Shown piece by piece: positions 1 to 11,145 of a DNA stretch of 64,000 nt (positions within the stretch are counted from its first letter, which is position 1; each line of letters starts with the position of its first letter). The position numbers were made by a program, and so were the translations under genes. Source of the stretch: Triatoma infestans (taxonomy: Eukaryota > Arthropoda > Insecta > Hemiptera > Reduviidae). Location of the stretch: NCBI GenBank assembly GCA_011037195.1, contig JAAEAF010002645.1, forward strand, positions 82,263-146,262. Reading direction: 5' to 3'. The notes below the pieces were generated by a model, which worked only from the letters and a program-made list of their open reading frames with translations, ran no database searches and was not told the DNA's origin.

Positions 1-165
1 TGGTACCTTCACGGCTACCGTTTTCCTCACCCATCGACAGGTTTCGATGGTCTTGTGTTCGAGAATGGCGGGCGATCATTCAACCTCGGGCTCCTCCAAC
101 TTCCTAGAGAAGTTGTGAAGGACGTTACGAGAAATTTGGTGCCATCCAAGTTCGCGAAGAATTAA
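1..165 (+). CDS. C-terminal end of an ORF, probably a LINE ORF2 (cut by the window edge)
   Basis: The frame is open from base 1 to a TAA at 163-165 and gives 54 residues ending ..NLVPSKFAKN. I do not recognise the protein domain. The LINE assignment rests on what follows: 7 bases after the stop a GC-rich hairpin begins, and a poly-A tract starts at 207. The same hairpin-plus-A ending occurs on the tRNA-derived SINEs of this window. A host-gene retrocopy is the main alternative. A search with upstream sequence would settle it. Confidence 0.5.
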   Translation, partial: WYLHGYRFPHPSTGFDGLVFENGGRSFNLGLLQLPREVVKDVTRNLVPSKFAKN

Positions 166-236
166 TACTGCTGAGGCGCTAATGGCCACCGCTGTCGATG
201 CGCCGCAAAAAAAAAAAAAATAAAATAAAATAATTG
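166..236 (+). repeat. LINE 3' tail: hairpin plus A-rich end
   Basis: GGCGC (175-179) pairs with GCGCC (200-204) around a 20-nt loop, followed by an A-run from 207 and AAAAT-type repeats to about 236. The SINE at 46223-46391 ends in the same design (GGCGC, 20-nt loop, GCGCC, then TTAAAC and A-run). Such 3' stem-loops are known to be the part of LINE RNA that the reverse transcriptase recognises. Confidence 0.6.
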
Positions 237-1467
237 GTAAGTTTAGCCGACAGGAAGGTTTTACTATAAACTAATGTATTTCCATCACTCTCCAGTATAT
301 ACATGTAAACTGGTGGATGTTGGTTGCAAGAATTTTCCGGGTGGAAAACATTGTATTATGACAACGATTCCAGTGGCAAGGCCATCATTGTATGGGGGGG
401 TTATGAGTATGGCTGCAACTCTACCAAAAGTACTATATGTGTGTGTGTGTGGTGAATGTATTTGTGCCGGGATATAGCCATTGCTTGTACAGTAATGAAC
501 GTAATGAACTGCATGGGCAGAATACTATGTCAGAGTGAGACAGCATTACAGATATTATAGTGAGAAGAACAGAGAGAAAAAAATATACAAACCATTACTG
601 AACAGAGTGCGGCAGCATCTCTCAACAAAATAGGGCGTTTTCTAGTGGTTCTGTAGGGGATATCTGGTGAATGTTTTATATATATGAGGGCGAGAGGGTG
701 CGGGAGGGAGGGAAAGAGAGAGAGAGAAATTGAGATAGGCAGAGAGAGAGAGAGTGAGGTTATGTGTTCGTATTTATGTATTTAGTGTATATGCTTCTAT
801 GTATTTAATACCCAAGCCCATGGATTCCCACTTAGGATGTTTACAGTATGAAAAGGAAGGGTGGGCCATAGTACAATGTAATATGAAAGGGATGTGAAAG
901 CCTATGGTATGGATGGAGTGGTTTAATGACACTCGTCTGTATTTCCCGATTAACAGGTTTGTACGCTCCAAACATGTGTGGAATTAGTTTCGGCATAAAA
1001 ACAAAAAAAATTACAGCTAATTTTTTTGGTCCAGTTACAATTGAAATACTTTTTTTTATTTTGATTTTTATTTTGTTCAAGATAATCGGTTTGTGGAATT
1101 GCATAATTGATGATGAAGGTAATAACAAAAAAAAAAAAAAAAGTGTTATTGCAGCTGGTTCACAGATAACAATCTTAAGCAGATTAACTATTGATTAGGA
1201 GTGTGGGGGGAAAATAGAAATCTGATATAAAACCCTCACACTCAACCTTTCTCTTACTGCACTCTTTAAACCTAAAATGATAAATATATTATATTGAGAG
1301 GGTACATGTATCTACACAAAACCGTTAGTAATTGAAGTGATTGATTTCACCGTAGTCCAGAAATATTTTTTTAAAAAATATAAATAATATTAAAAAAAAA
1401 AGAGCAAAAAACAATGGAAATTAAATGCCACAGGTTTCTCAGAAACCACTAAAATCAATTTTTTTTG
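237..1467. other. AT-rich stretch without a recognisable gene
   Basis: Holds a purine-rich GA repeat (about 690-760), a short GT run near 440 and an A-run at about 1128-1142. Short open frames here have no domain I recognise and no supporting context. Confidence 0.5.
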
Positions 1468-2057
1468 TTACTTTCTCTTACTTCTAGTAAGAGGAAGTAT
1501 TGTAATCGTGTCAAATTTTTGATATCGAGTTTTCACCGGAAATATCCGTTTTGAGGTTCCCTTAGTCCAAAAAAGTGGTTTTTAGCAAATGGTCTGTTTG
1601 TGTGTGTGTTTTTTTTTAATATATATTTGTCGGCATCCTTCACTAAAGTATTACATACAATTATATACAGATTAGTGTGTATCTGTGTGTTTATGTATGT
1701 ATGTATGTATGTGAACAGATAGCTCAAAAACGAAAAATCGTAGAAAGTTCAAACTTGATATTCCGTTTACGTATCACCATGGAATTCGACAATAGGTTAT
1801 CTGTCAAAATTCCTTAACCGGAAATACCACTTTACTAGTTTTTTTTTTTTTTTACTTTTTTGCAATTTTCTCAAATGTGACTCTAAGGATTTCTTTCAAA
1901 CTTGGTATATCAACTACACATACAAAGAGCTACAACTTTTATTCGAAACATTTCTCTGCAAAAGTTCATTTAAGGATACTTTTGGGAGAGGGGCAGTGTT
2001 GCGGTTATCTCTAAAGTGGTATTTCAGTTAATTATACACTTCTATCACCTAAATAAC
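1468..2057 (+). repeat. Repeat A, copy 1, left part
   Basis: Starts with the typical head, a near-palindrome reading ACTTTCTCTTACT..AGTAAGAGGAAGT, then the shared text GTGTCAAATTTTTGATATCG and TTTTCACCGGAAATATCCG. It is interrupted at about 2057 by a LINE fragment and resumes near 2848. Related copies start near 7297, 9411, 17129 and 21931. The class of the element is unknown. Confidence 0.8.
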
Positions 2058-2830
2058 GGGGCAGTAGTGTTTGGACCTAGAACCAAACACTCGGAACCCA
2101 TGGGTGGGTTTCCTAGTATCTTCCAGGCGGAAATTCACTATTGGAAGGTGCGTTCAGATGAACCTTGACAGAGGATATCGGAACCAGGAGATAGTTATCC
2201 TATCCGATAGTCAGGCGGCCATTAAAGCACTGAGTTCTCATGTTATCAGTTCTAAAATGATATGGGAATGCCTAGGTAAGCTTAATGACCTAGGCAGAAG
2301 AAATCAAGTTACCCTATATTGGGTGCCGGGACATGTCGGCGTGGAAGGTAATGAGATAGCCGACACCCTGGCATAAGAAGGCGCTGTATCTCCTCTAATT
2401 GGGCCGAAGCCATTTTGTGGAGTCAGTGACCAAGTACTGTTAAATGAAATCAAGAAGGGGGAGATGGCGAAAAGAGCTCGTCTCTGGAACACCATCCCGG
2501 GACTGAGAGAGACCAAGGTCTGTCTGGGTGGTTATAACCAGGAAAGGTCGAAAGCCTGCATCAGTGTGAGTAAGAATAGGATCCGTATTCTTACGGGATT
2601 CCTTACGGGGCATTGCAAACTCAGGGGACACCTGAGGAAGCTTAGCCTAGAAGATGATGGCACATGCAGATTCTGTGGAGAGATGTGAAGGAAACTCCGA
2701 TACACCTCCTCACAGACTGTGATGCCGTCATTCAAAGAAGATTTAGTAGTCTACCCTCTAGAAAACCTACCCTACAACCTTCCAAGATTTTGGGATTCCT
2801 TAGGGAGCTCAACCTGGAGGGGTACTGAAG
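2058..2830 (+). pseudogene. I/R1-type LINE fragment: RNase H domain and C-terminal zinc-knuckle region
   Basis: Conceptual translation gives an RNase H domain: FPSIFQAEI carries the conserved Glu, ILSDSQAAIKAL the catalytic Asp, and WVPGHVGVEGNEIADTLA the C-terminal motif. After it come ILTGFLTGHCKLRGHL and a CRFCGE..HLLTDC segment typical of the end of ORF2 in APE-type LINEs. The frame is broken by a shift near 2140, a TAA near 2374 and a TGA near 2686, so it is dead. RT and endonuclease are absent. It lies inside repeat A copy 1; I could not define a target duplication. Its closest relative here is at 63092-64000. Confidence 0.85.
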
Positions 2831-2847
2831 ATGAGCTAGCTCATTAT

Positions 2848-3364
2848 ATTAATTAGAATTAAATATGTTGTAGAAATTCCGAGTTTGAAAAAATCGGATG
2901 ACGGGAAATGCGTTTTTACTAGGAAGTATTTTTCACTTTTCCGCTATTTTCTCTAAAACGACACCAACCAATTTCTTTAAACTTGTAATGTGAACTACAG
3001 ATATAAAAAGCTACAACTTTTATTTGTAATATTTGTTCTGGTAATGTCATTTATGATTGGGGTTTCTGGGAGAGGAGTGGGGTTATCTTTTCTTTAGAGT
3101 GCTATGGTAGTTGATTATACAATTCTACCATCCAAAAAAAATTAATTAGAAATAAATAGATTACCAAAATTCCGAGTTTTAAGAAAATTAGTAAAGAGGA
3201 AGTGCGTTTTTACTAGGAAGTATTTCTTTAATTTCTCCATAAAAACACCAACGAATTTCATTAAATTTGATATATTAACTGTGAACTTTGTCAATCACAG
3301 TTTTGAAAAATGGACTAAGAGAAAGTTTTGTGAGTGTATCACACCCGACTTTTTCTATTTTCTA
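2848..3364 (+). repeat. Repeat A, copy 1, right part
   Basis: Resumes exactly where the left part stops in the repeat-A order (ATTAATTAGAATTAAATATG) and runs to the typical tail, here degraded to TGTGAGTGTATCACACCCGA. Confidence 0.75.
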
Positions 3365-3965
3365 AATAAAAAAAATTCGTTTATATCTGTGCAGTTAGCA
3401 TGCCAAGTTTAAAGAAAAAGCGTAGCCATTTCAAGAAAGTTTCAAAAGTCAAAAACCTACTTTGTAAAGGTGCATTTCTGATTAACCGATGCTCCTCTAT
3501 TTTGGAATACCAACAATGCTGATAATATACAATAATATGTTGATTGTAGATATTGTAGGTAAAGTGTCATTTTAGTTCAAACCCGGGAGGAGTGCAAATT
3601 CGGCAAAGTCACACACACTAGCCGTTGTGGATCTTATTGTCAGAATGTTTAGTGGTACTTAAATGGAATATCAAATATTGGCTTCTGCAATTTTTCAACT
3701 TTTAAGATATTTATTTCAAATGTCAGTACAGGCCTTTTGCTAAAAACATTTTTACATTTTTGTAGGACTTAAAGGAGCTCAAAACATATTACCAGTGAAA
3801 ACTGAATTTCCAATTTCTGACACGTTCACAAAACTTCCTGTTTTACTTTTAAGGATAAAGTCAAAATTACCTTTAAGTTACATATTACTATCAAAATAAT
3901 TATATATGTTGTTTATTTATTTATATTTAAATTTATACTGAGACATACAATGGAAATTTTCAGTT
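3365..3965. other. AT-rich stretch with an inverted fragment of repeat A
   Basis: At about 3728-3855 there is a degraded minus-strand repeat-A head (TTTTGCTAAAAACATTTTT, CCAGTGAAAACTGAATTTC, ACTTCCTGTTTTACTTTT). The rest shows nothing recognisable. Confidence 0.5.
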
Positions 3966-3971
3966 ATAACA

Positions 3972-5171
3972 ATGGTACCGGAAACAAACAAACCTATTCA
4001 CTTACCAACTTCTTACAGACCAATTAGCCTTCTTCCTATACTTTCCAAGATTTTTGAGCGGCTACTACTGACCGACATACAACCTGAATTAGACAGTGTA
4101 ATTCCGACACATCAGTTTGGATTTCGGACATCACACTCTACCACACAACAATGTCACAGACTGGTTGACGAAATTTCCTCTTCGCTGGAAAGAGGATGCT
4201 ACACATCAGGAGCTTTTCTTGATGTTAGTCAGGCTTTCGACAAAGTGTGGCACAATGGTCTCCTGTTCAAACTTCGGCAGATTCTGCCTGATGGGCACTA
4301 TCGGCTGCTTAAAAGTTATCTGTCTGACCGATTCTTCACAGTACGAAATGGCGATCAATATTCGGCAGTGTTCCCCATTAGGGCAGGGGTGCCGCAGGGT
4401 AGTATTCTCGGACCGATACTATATTCTATTAGCACAATGGACATCCCTACATCTACTGACACACTGTTGGCCACATATGCAGATGACATAGCAATACTTT
4501 CAACTCACAAAGACGCCACCACTGCATCCTCACTCCAACAGGACCATTTAAATCTTATACAGGAACACTTCAAGCTTTGGAAAGTCAAAATTAATGAAAA
4601 AAAATGTACAAATATAACATTCACCCTCAGACGATCAAACTGCCCGACTGTGTATATTAACGATACTCCTATACCACACGAAAAAGACATCCGATATCTT
4701 GGACTCTACCTAGATAGACGCTTGACTTGGAACACACACGTAACAAAAACTCGACAGTCAATGAAAACCAGATACTTCCTAGTAAAACGCTTACTTGGCA
4801 AAAGATCTAAATTAAACTTGAAAAACGAAGTTCAAATCTACAAATCTATAATAAGACCAATTTGGACCTACGGACTACAACTCTGGGGAACTGCCAAACC
4901 GACACACACTAAACGGATACAAGCCATACAGAACAAGATACTGCGAACAATCACACAATGCCCGTACTATGTTTCTAACATGACGCTACATACTGACCTT
5001 CAAATCCCATTTGTACACGACTTAACGCAACAAGTTTACAAACGATTCTACAGCAAACTAGGAACACACACGAACGTCACAAACCTGTCCTCTCTAACCA
5101 TTCCTGGGAATCCTCCCAGACGTTTGAAGCGCCAGTGGCCAAGGGACCTCCTGTCACAGGAAGAGGAGTAA
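3972..5171 (+). CDS. Jockey-type non-LTR retrotransposon, reverse transcriptase to C-terminus (5'-truncated)
   Basis: An uninterrupted 399-codon frame covers most of the RT domain and the thumb of a Jockey-clade ORF2. Visible motifs are SYRPISLLPILSKIFERLL (about residues 14-33), AFLDVSQAFDKVWH with the first catalytic Asp at about 84, GVPQGSILGPILY (139-151) and the catalytic TYADDIAIL (168-176). A C-terminal block follows (IRPIWTYGLQLWG, then ILRTITQCPYYVSN). The endonuclease and N-terminal RT are missing, so the element is 5'-truncated at about 3965; the ATG at 3972 is only the first Met in the frame. The 3' UTR ends in an A-rich tail near 5278-5293. The open frame suggests a fairly recent insertion. 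It cannot act alone without the missing 5' half. Confidence 0.9.
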   Translation: MVPETNKPIHLPTSYRPISLLPILSKIFERLLLTDIQPELDSVIPTHQFGFRTSHSTTQQCHRLVDEISSSLERGCYTSGAFLDVSQAFDKVWHNGLLFKLRQILPDGHYRLLKSYLSDRFFTVRNGDQYSAVFPIRAGVPQGSILGPILYSISTMDIPTSTDTLLATYADDIAILSTHKDATTASSLQQDHLNLIQEHFKLWKVKINEKKCTNITFTLRRSNCPTVYINDTPIPHEKDIRYLGLYLDRRLTWNTHVTKTRQSMKTRYFLVKRLLGKRSKLNLKNEVQIYKSIIRPIWTYGLQLWGTAKPTHTKRIQAIQNKILRTITQCPYYVSNMTLHTDLQIPFVHDLTQQVYKRFYSKLGTHTNVTNLSSLTIPGNPPRRLKRQWPRDLLSQEEE

Positions 5172-5293
5172 CACGATCAGGAAGAGTGGCATTGGCCACC
5201 TCCTTCAAGCATTCAAGCCACATTTATCTCAGCCCATATTTACTTATTGTACTATTACAGATTGTAAATATAAATAAACAAAACAAAAAAAAA

Positions 5294-7296
5294 TTATACT
5301 TCTTCTTTAAAAGTATTTTAACCAAGTTTTAAACTGCGCGCTTTTCCATTCAATGATATCAAGCAATTTAATGAAATCGCTTCCTGCTAGGCTTCTCGAA
5401 AACTGAAAACAATTTTACAATTATAATTTTGTTTCTTTGAAGACAAAAAAATGTTCATGTAAAATTATCGAGCTTTCACGAGAAAAAGAAAGAAATTGCT
5501 AGGTAGAAAGTCCGAATGAGACGTATTTGTATCTTGGGCTATGTCTTCTCCTTGGTTCCTTGTACTAAATATGTAAAATGTGTTTTTTGTGAATTCTCGA
5601 TTTGAGCGAATGTATAAATATTTTTTTAATCTTTATATTTATTCTTCTAGATTGGCTTAAAAGATGGAGTGACAAATTTTTCTTAAATGAAAATGTATAG
5701 AAAAAATTTTGGGTGACCTTAACTACCTCTAGTTGTGAAACCGTTCATTACAGTCATGGCATTATTATAGAGGGAAGTCTAATGCCTCAACTTCCTCTGA
5801 ATAACAAGATCAACATTTCCAGAAAGCAATAAGTTTATAAACGTGAAATATGTACACCAACTTTAAGGAAAAGTTTTGGAGCCTTTCCGGGTATATCGCG
5901 AAAAAAATCAATTCGAATTTCTAAAAAGAAATTGCTAGTTGGAAAGTCGAATGAGACCCACGTGTAACTTGAATTATGTCTTCTCCTTGATTGTAGCAAT
6001 TTGAATGAAATATTGGTTCACAAGAGACCTAATTACGATTGATCTACCAAATTCAATCTAATCAACTTCATCTAAATTTTGTACAACTGAATGATTTTGA
6101 ACTGGAATTTGTAGAAACATCATTTTCAACTTGATGTTGGATTATTTAAGTAAACAAAATGGCCGTTCTACTCAATGATTCTGTGATAATGTTGAAGACT
6201 CTCTTTTGTGCTGCAGCTTTCTAATTCCAAACGCCCATAGATGGTCTGGAGCTCCAGCAGCCACACAATGTGCCTATTGCAGTCTTGAAGTACCATATCT
6301 TCCTTTACTATAAATTAACTGCTCCGAGGACTTTACTCAGGACCTTGTCAGATGGCATCCTCGCTACAAGTCCCGCCTAGCTATAAGTCGACCTGCCCTT
6401 TAAATACACTTCACTACATCCTCTTCTCTTAGAGGTAGATTCGAGCGTCACGTTCGTCCGCTATTTCCGTTTCAGGGCGTTCGAAACGGAATCTATTATT
6501 TTCCCACTATTTTAACAGAATCCACCATTATGAAAATATGTCAAGATTAACCAAATGTGGGTCTTTTTTTTTCTAGTACAGAGGATAAATTTTGCCTGCT
6601 CTAAGGTGAATTGATAATTAATAGGTTGCATTGACCCTATTATTGTTATGAATCAAGTTAGAATTGGAACATAAAGTTGATATAACATTTTTTTCTTTTT
6701 ATAAAATTCAGAAGTTTGCATTTCATTTTATAAAAAAATTTTTCATTTTTTTTTTTGTATTTTGTTATAGCAAATTAATTAGGATCAATTAAACTGTATA
6801 CTGTATTATAATATCAACAAAAATAAATATAATACCGTTATTAATTGTTATTAATTGTGTTTTAGTTAATTGTTTTAAGCTTAATCATCAATTTTCCAAT
6901 TTAGTTATTCCCACCCGTAAAATACAATGCATCAATTACCTTATTACTGTTAACAATAATTTTATGGTTATTTATTATTCAATTAACCAAAACACTAATT
7001 ATATGTTACAAAATTAACTAATATCCAATTAAATTACTGTAAAATTGAAATATTTATGCTTGAGACATTTTCTAATTAATAAATAATAAATGGAGTTTAG
7101 TAAAAAAGTTTCCAGTAATTGTATGAAGTATTTTTATTTATCAGTTTAAGATAAAAGGGTGGGGAAAGGAAATCTCTCAATATCTATTTAATACAAAGTT
7201 AAAATGAAAAATAATTAGTAATATGTATATCAATTATAATTAGAAGTGTCATATTGATAACAAATAAAAATCGACAGTAAACACTTGAAATGACAA
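5294..7296. other. AT-rich stretch without gene; contains a diverged direct repeat
   Basis: A segment of about 65-70 bp occurs twice in the same direction (about 5485-5554 and 5925-5990), sharing AAAGAAATTGCTAG, GGTAGAAAGTC/TTGGAAAGTC and TATGTCTTCTCCTTG. A short 8-bp hairpin (TCCGTTTC / GAAACGGA) lies near 6466-6490. From 6600 to 7290 the sequence is almost pure AT. No coding signal is seen. Confidence 0.5.
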
Positions 7297-7431
7297 TTTT
7301 TACTTTCTCTTACTCCTAGTAGGAAGAGAAAGTATTTTAATCGTGTCAAATTTTCGATATCGAGTTTTCACCGGAACTATCCGTTTTGAGGTCCCCTAAG
7401 TCCAAAAAAGTGGTTTTTAGCAAATGGTCTG

Positions 7432-7470
<39 letters not shown>

Positions 7471-7583
7471 ATGTAAACACCATAGCTTAAACACGAAAAA
7501 TCGCAGAAAGTTCAAACTTGATATTCCGTTTGGGAATCACCATGGGATCCAACAGAACGCCAGCGGTCAAAATTCCTCGACCG
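7297..7583 (+). repeat. Repeat A, copy 2 (5' part only)
   Basis: A canonical head, then a (GT)n/(ATGT)n expansion at about 7428-7474 at the place where other copies carry a short TGTGTGTATGT. Homology stops abruptly after AAAATTCCTCGACCG at about 7583. The break with a TATA-bearing sequence suggests an insertion or recombination junction. Confidence 0.8.
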
Positions 7584-7639
7584 TTCACAGCAAAGAGAAT
7601 GCAACCACAGCAGAGAGAAGAGAGGCCCTCTCTGGTTTA

Positions 7640-7730
7640 CAGAGACTACTCTCTGACTTAGGCAGGCGAGAGTGGGAGAACCTGTGTATATAAGCCAGTG
7701 GGAATCCATCTAAAGGGATTTATCATATAC
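7640..7730 (+). promoter_or_regulatory. Possible TATA promoter (perhaps LTR-derived)
   Basis: TATATAA at 7687-7693 follows a purine-rich GA segment and precedes a C/T- and A-rich stretch to about 7900 with no long frame. No LTR ends or target duplication were found, and no gene is recognised downstream on the plus strand, so this is only a motif match. Confidence 0.25.
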
Positions 7731-8023
7731 AAACATACAACTGTACACCAGTCGTCGCATCGTGTCCATATCTCTACTCTCACCATTCATTCTATCATTT
7801 TCATTATAAAGTCCAGTGCAGTTAGTGTAAAACTTAGCTACATTATATTAGTGTCAGCATATCTCGTTCATTTAATCAAACCTAATTTCTCTCCTCAACA
7901 ACCCCATTATAGAAAGAAATTTTATATTGGAAATTACTTGTATTTCTGCTTCGTTGTTGTTGTTATTGTTGAAGCAAGAATTGCATACAAAATTAGAATC
8001 TTTCAAACAGATTGAATTTTTTT

Positions 8024-8257
8024 TTACACTTCGTACATTCTAGTTTTTGATAAACGTCGGAAACCTGAATCTGTTGTGCAAGTAACGCATCTCCTACGTT
8101 TTTGAGTAGGTCCTGCAGCACTCTTGTCTTGATCCTCGAGCGCAAGATGAAGACTGGCGGAAACATTCCAACTTTCACAGTCATCTTGTTCTGACTGTGA
8201 ATCTCCGTAACATTCCTCAATGCGGTTTTCACACCCATAGTTGCTTTCCTGCACCAA
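8024..8257 (-). pseudogene. Possible piggyBac-like transposase C-terminal cysteine-rich fragment
   Basis: The minus strand reads an acidic segment (DSQSEQDDCESW) followed by TQKRRRCVTC, a spacer with R..SKTRMYE and, in the neighbouring frame, ECTKCKKKFNLFERF. The order basic-RRC-x2-C, R...Y, C-x2-C resembles the cysteine-rich tail that ends piggyBac transposases. Two frames must be joined and no TTAA-flanked terminal repeats were identified, so the assignment is tentative. An unrelated zinc-finger protein remnant is the alternative. Confidence 0.3.
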
Positions 8258-9410
8258 ATCATAATCTAGAAACTCTTCTAAAAGAATTCGATGAACTTCA
8301 TAAGAAGATCTTCAGGTCGCCCAAGATCATACTTTTTATTATATGCACCCATAATGAACAAAATATTGAAAAAAAAAAAAATGACAAAGCAAAGAAAAGT
8401 TACAAAGTCTGACGCAATGTCCATATTAAGACTCAAAAACTATAAAAATAATGATAATTATTTTACAATCGAAATAATTGCATAAAAATAATTGCATAAA
8501 AAGAAAAAAAAAAAATTATTCAAGGAATTTATCAATCATCATAAAAAAACTCACTTACATAAATAATATCTATCATTGCTGATTGTGATCACGAACAGGC
8601 GTAAATGAGCCTACCAAGCCAAAATGCTTACAGCTTATACCCACGAAATTCTATCACTTACTGAATTATGTGTATCAAATGAAAAAGTATTAGTAGGTAG
8701 GTATTAGAGAGAGACAGTGATTTCCCGCCAAATAGTTGGGAGGTAAACAACTTTTTCAGAACCCTGTGTATTAAAGCCGGTTGCGCCCGACAGAAGGTTA
8801 AACTACTTATTCGATCTACATAAATCTTTATCACCTTCATCTTTAACACTATTCCAGGAAAATTGATTTGGGGGGGGGAGATTTTTTGATGGTAAAATGA
8901 CATGTAATACCACGTCATCTGCAATATATAATCCCATCACATTATATTATAGAACAATAGGAGCATTGCTAGAATTCCAAATTCGAAGCAAATTGTTTAT
9001 CCAGAAGGGCAAGTTTGGAGAATAGATTTAGAAGATTTTTGAGGGGGGGGGGGAATTTTCTCGAAAACGGCTACAATGATTTTCTTTAAACTTGGAACGC
9101 TAACTGCACAAATATGAACGAATCACTTTTATTCGGAATAGTTCCCAAAAAATTAATTTTAACGTATTCTGCAGTATTCTATGATGTTAGAGAACAAATG
9201 TTATTTATTTATTATTTGCTCTATCTACTAGTCTACAATGTAATCAATCACAACTACTTCCGGCCTTAGGTAAGTTTCATGAACCTCCAGACTAAAATTA
9301 AATTAATAAACTTCCAAAAATTAATTTAATAAAACTTCATGTTTAAAGAAAAAGTGTCAATTTATATAATTGCATTAACTATAGTACGAGATAGTCGTTT
9401 CATATTTATA
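8258..9410. other. AT-rich stretch with one degraded repeat-A module
   Basis: At about 8970-9170 a degraded internal repeat-A module is readable (TTTTCTCGAAAACGGCTACA, ATTTTCTTTAAACTTGGAA, CACTTTTATTCGGAATA), preceded by a G-run at about 9041-9053. Otherwise nothing recognisable. Confidence 0.45.
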
Positions 9411-10392
9411 TTTTTACTTTCTCTTACTCCTTCCTAGTAAAGAGAAAGTATTGTAATCGTGTCAAATTTTCAATATCGAGTTTTCACTAGAATTATCCGT
9501 TTTGAGGTCCCTTGATTCCAAAAAAATGATTTTTAGCAAATGGTCTATGTGTGTATGTGTATGTGAACAGCATAGCTCAAAAACAAAAAACCGTAGAAAG
9601 TTGTAACTTGATATTCCGTTTAGGTATCACCTTGGGATATGACAGTACGTTATCTGTCAAAATTCCTCAACAGGAAATACCAGTTTTCGAGTTGGTTTTT
9701 TTCAATTTTTTTGCGATTTTCACAAAAATGGCACAGGGGATTTTCTTCAAACGTGAAATATCAACTACACATACAAAGAGCTACAACTTTTATTTGAAAC
9801 ATTTCTCTGAGCAAATGCATTCAAGGGCACTTTTGGTGGAGGGGTGGGGTTAGGTTTTTATCTAAAGTACTATTTCAGTTAATTAGACAATTCTGTCATC
9901 TAAATAATGTTAATTAGAATTATATATTTGGCTGAATTTCTGAATTTGAAAAAATTCGGATAAACGGAAGTGCGTTCACTTTACCATCTTTACTAAATGA
10001 TTTTTTTCACTTTTTCACAATTTTCTCAAAAAAAACTCCTACGATTTTCTGGAAACTTCGAATATAAACTAAACCTACAAAGATCTACAACCTTTATTTA
10101 AAACATTTCTCTGGGAAACTTTATTTAAGGGCACTTTTAGGGGAAGAAAGGGGTTATGTTTTTCTCTAAAAAGCTATAATAGTTGATTATACAGATCTAT
10201 CATCCAAACTAAATTAATTATAAATAAAAAGATGGCCAAAATTCCAAAGTTTCAAGAAATTAGTGAACCGGAAGTGCGCTTTCATTAAACAGTTTTTTCA
10301 GTTTTCGACGAATTTCATTAAATTTGGTACATAAATCATAAAATTTGTCAATTATAATTTTGAGAATTGGAGTGTTCACACCAGATTTTTTT
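9411..10392 (+). repeat. Repeat A, copy 3 (head to tail)
   Basis: One of the most complete copies. It starts with the palindromic head (TTTTTACTTTCTCTTACTCC) and ends with GTGTTCACACCAGATTTTT. Between them two ~300-bp modules lie in tandem (about 9690-9985 and 9986-10285) plus part of a third. Each module runs from a GGAAGT/GGAAAT-type start through TTTTCTCAAAA, ACCTACAAAGATCTACAACC-like text, a G-rich block and ATCATCCAAA-like text. No transposase frame is present, so it would be non-autonomous. Confidence 0.8.
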
Positions 10393-10424
10393 AAATTTTA
10401 TCGATTTATACTTCGTAGGTTAAA

Positions 10425-11140
10425 ACAGATACGGTCTCCCTTAAGGCAGCGTCCTTGCTCCTCTCCTATATATTTTCCATACTTCAGATATCCCTTCCTA
10501 GCCAGAAACAATCCTCCACTCCTATGCTGATGATACGCGTGCTATTGCTCCAAATCTTGATTCTGTTTATGCATCCCGTGCCCTACAATCCCATGTCGTC
10601 AGTCTACCTTAACTGGCTTATTAGCTAGAGAATAAACTCATCCTCCACCGTGGGACTATAAAACCAACAGTTGACACAAACCGATATCTAGGACTTTATA
10701 TCTAGACAAAGGACTCACACAAGATCAAAAAGACTTGAACTAAACAGACGATACAAACTTCTCTCGCGACTACTTGACTGAGTCTCTAAATTCTCCCTAC
10801 AACATTATTCTAAAACATTCTATGTTTATAACACTATTTAAAAGCCCCTTTGGATTTACTCCTATCGCATTCAATCTTTCCAATCCAAAACCTTCAAAAA
10901 AATTACCAATGCCCCATTCTATGTTTCAAACCTAACTCTTCACATTGACCTCAAAATCCCTTTTGTCAATCACAGCTAATAAAAAAAACTCGTTACAAAA
11001 ATTTCCATAACTTCACAGCCAACCAACCATTTATGACTCCCTAGTCCATGACCTCTCTCCTCTTAGTATCCCAAATAACCCTCCCAGAAACTTGTTATAT
11101 TTTCTGTATAGTTGTGAATTTCTTAATAAATAAAAAAAAA
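10425..11140 (+). pseudogene. Decayed Jockey-type reverse transcriptase fragment with poly-A tail
   Basis: Conceptual reading gives P*GSVLAPLLYIFHTSDIPS and LHSYADDTRAIAPNL, the RT motif B and YADD motif C of a Jockey element, then remnants such as NRYLGLYI. Many stops and shifts follow. It ends in AATAAATAAAAAAAAATAAA at about 11125-11145. It resembles the intact frame at 3972-5171 but is much older. It lies directly after the repeat-A tail. Confidence 0.75.
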
Positions 11141-11145
11141 TAAAA

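Noticed and set aside
7424..7693. An 89-codon frame beginning with Cys-Val repeats
   Set aside because: The start is a translated GT/ATGT microsatellite and the rest is repeat A plus unrelated sequence.
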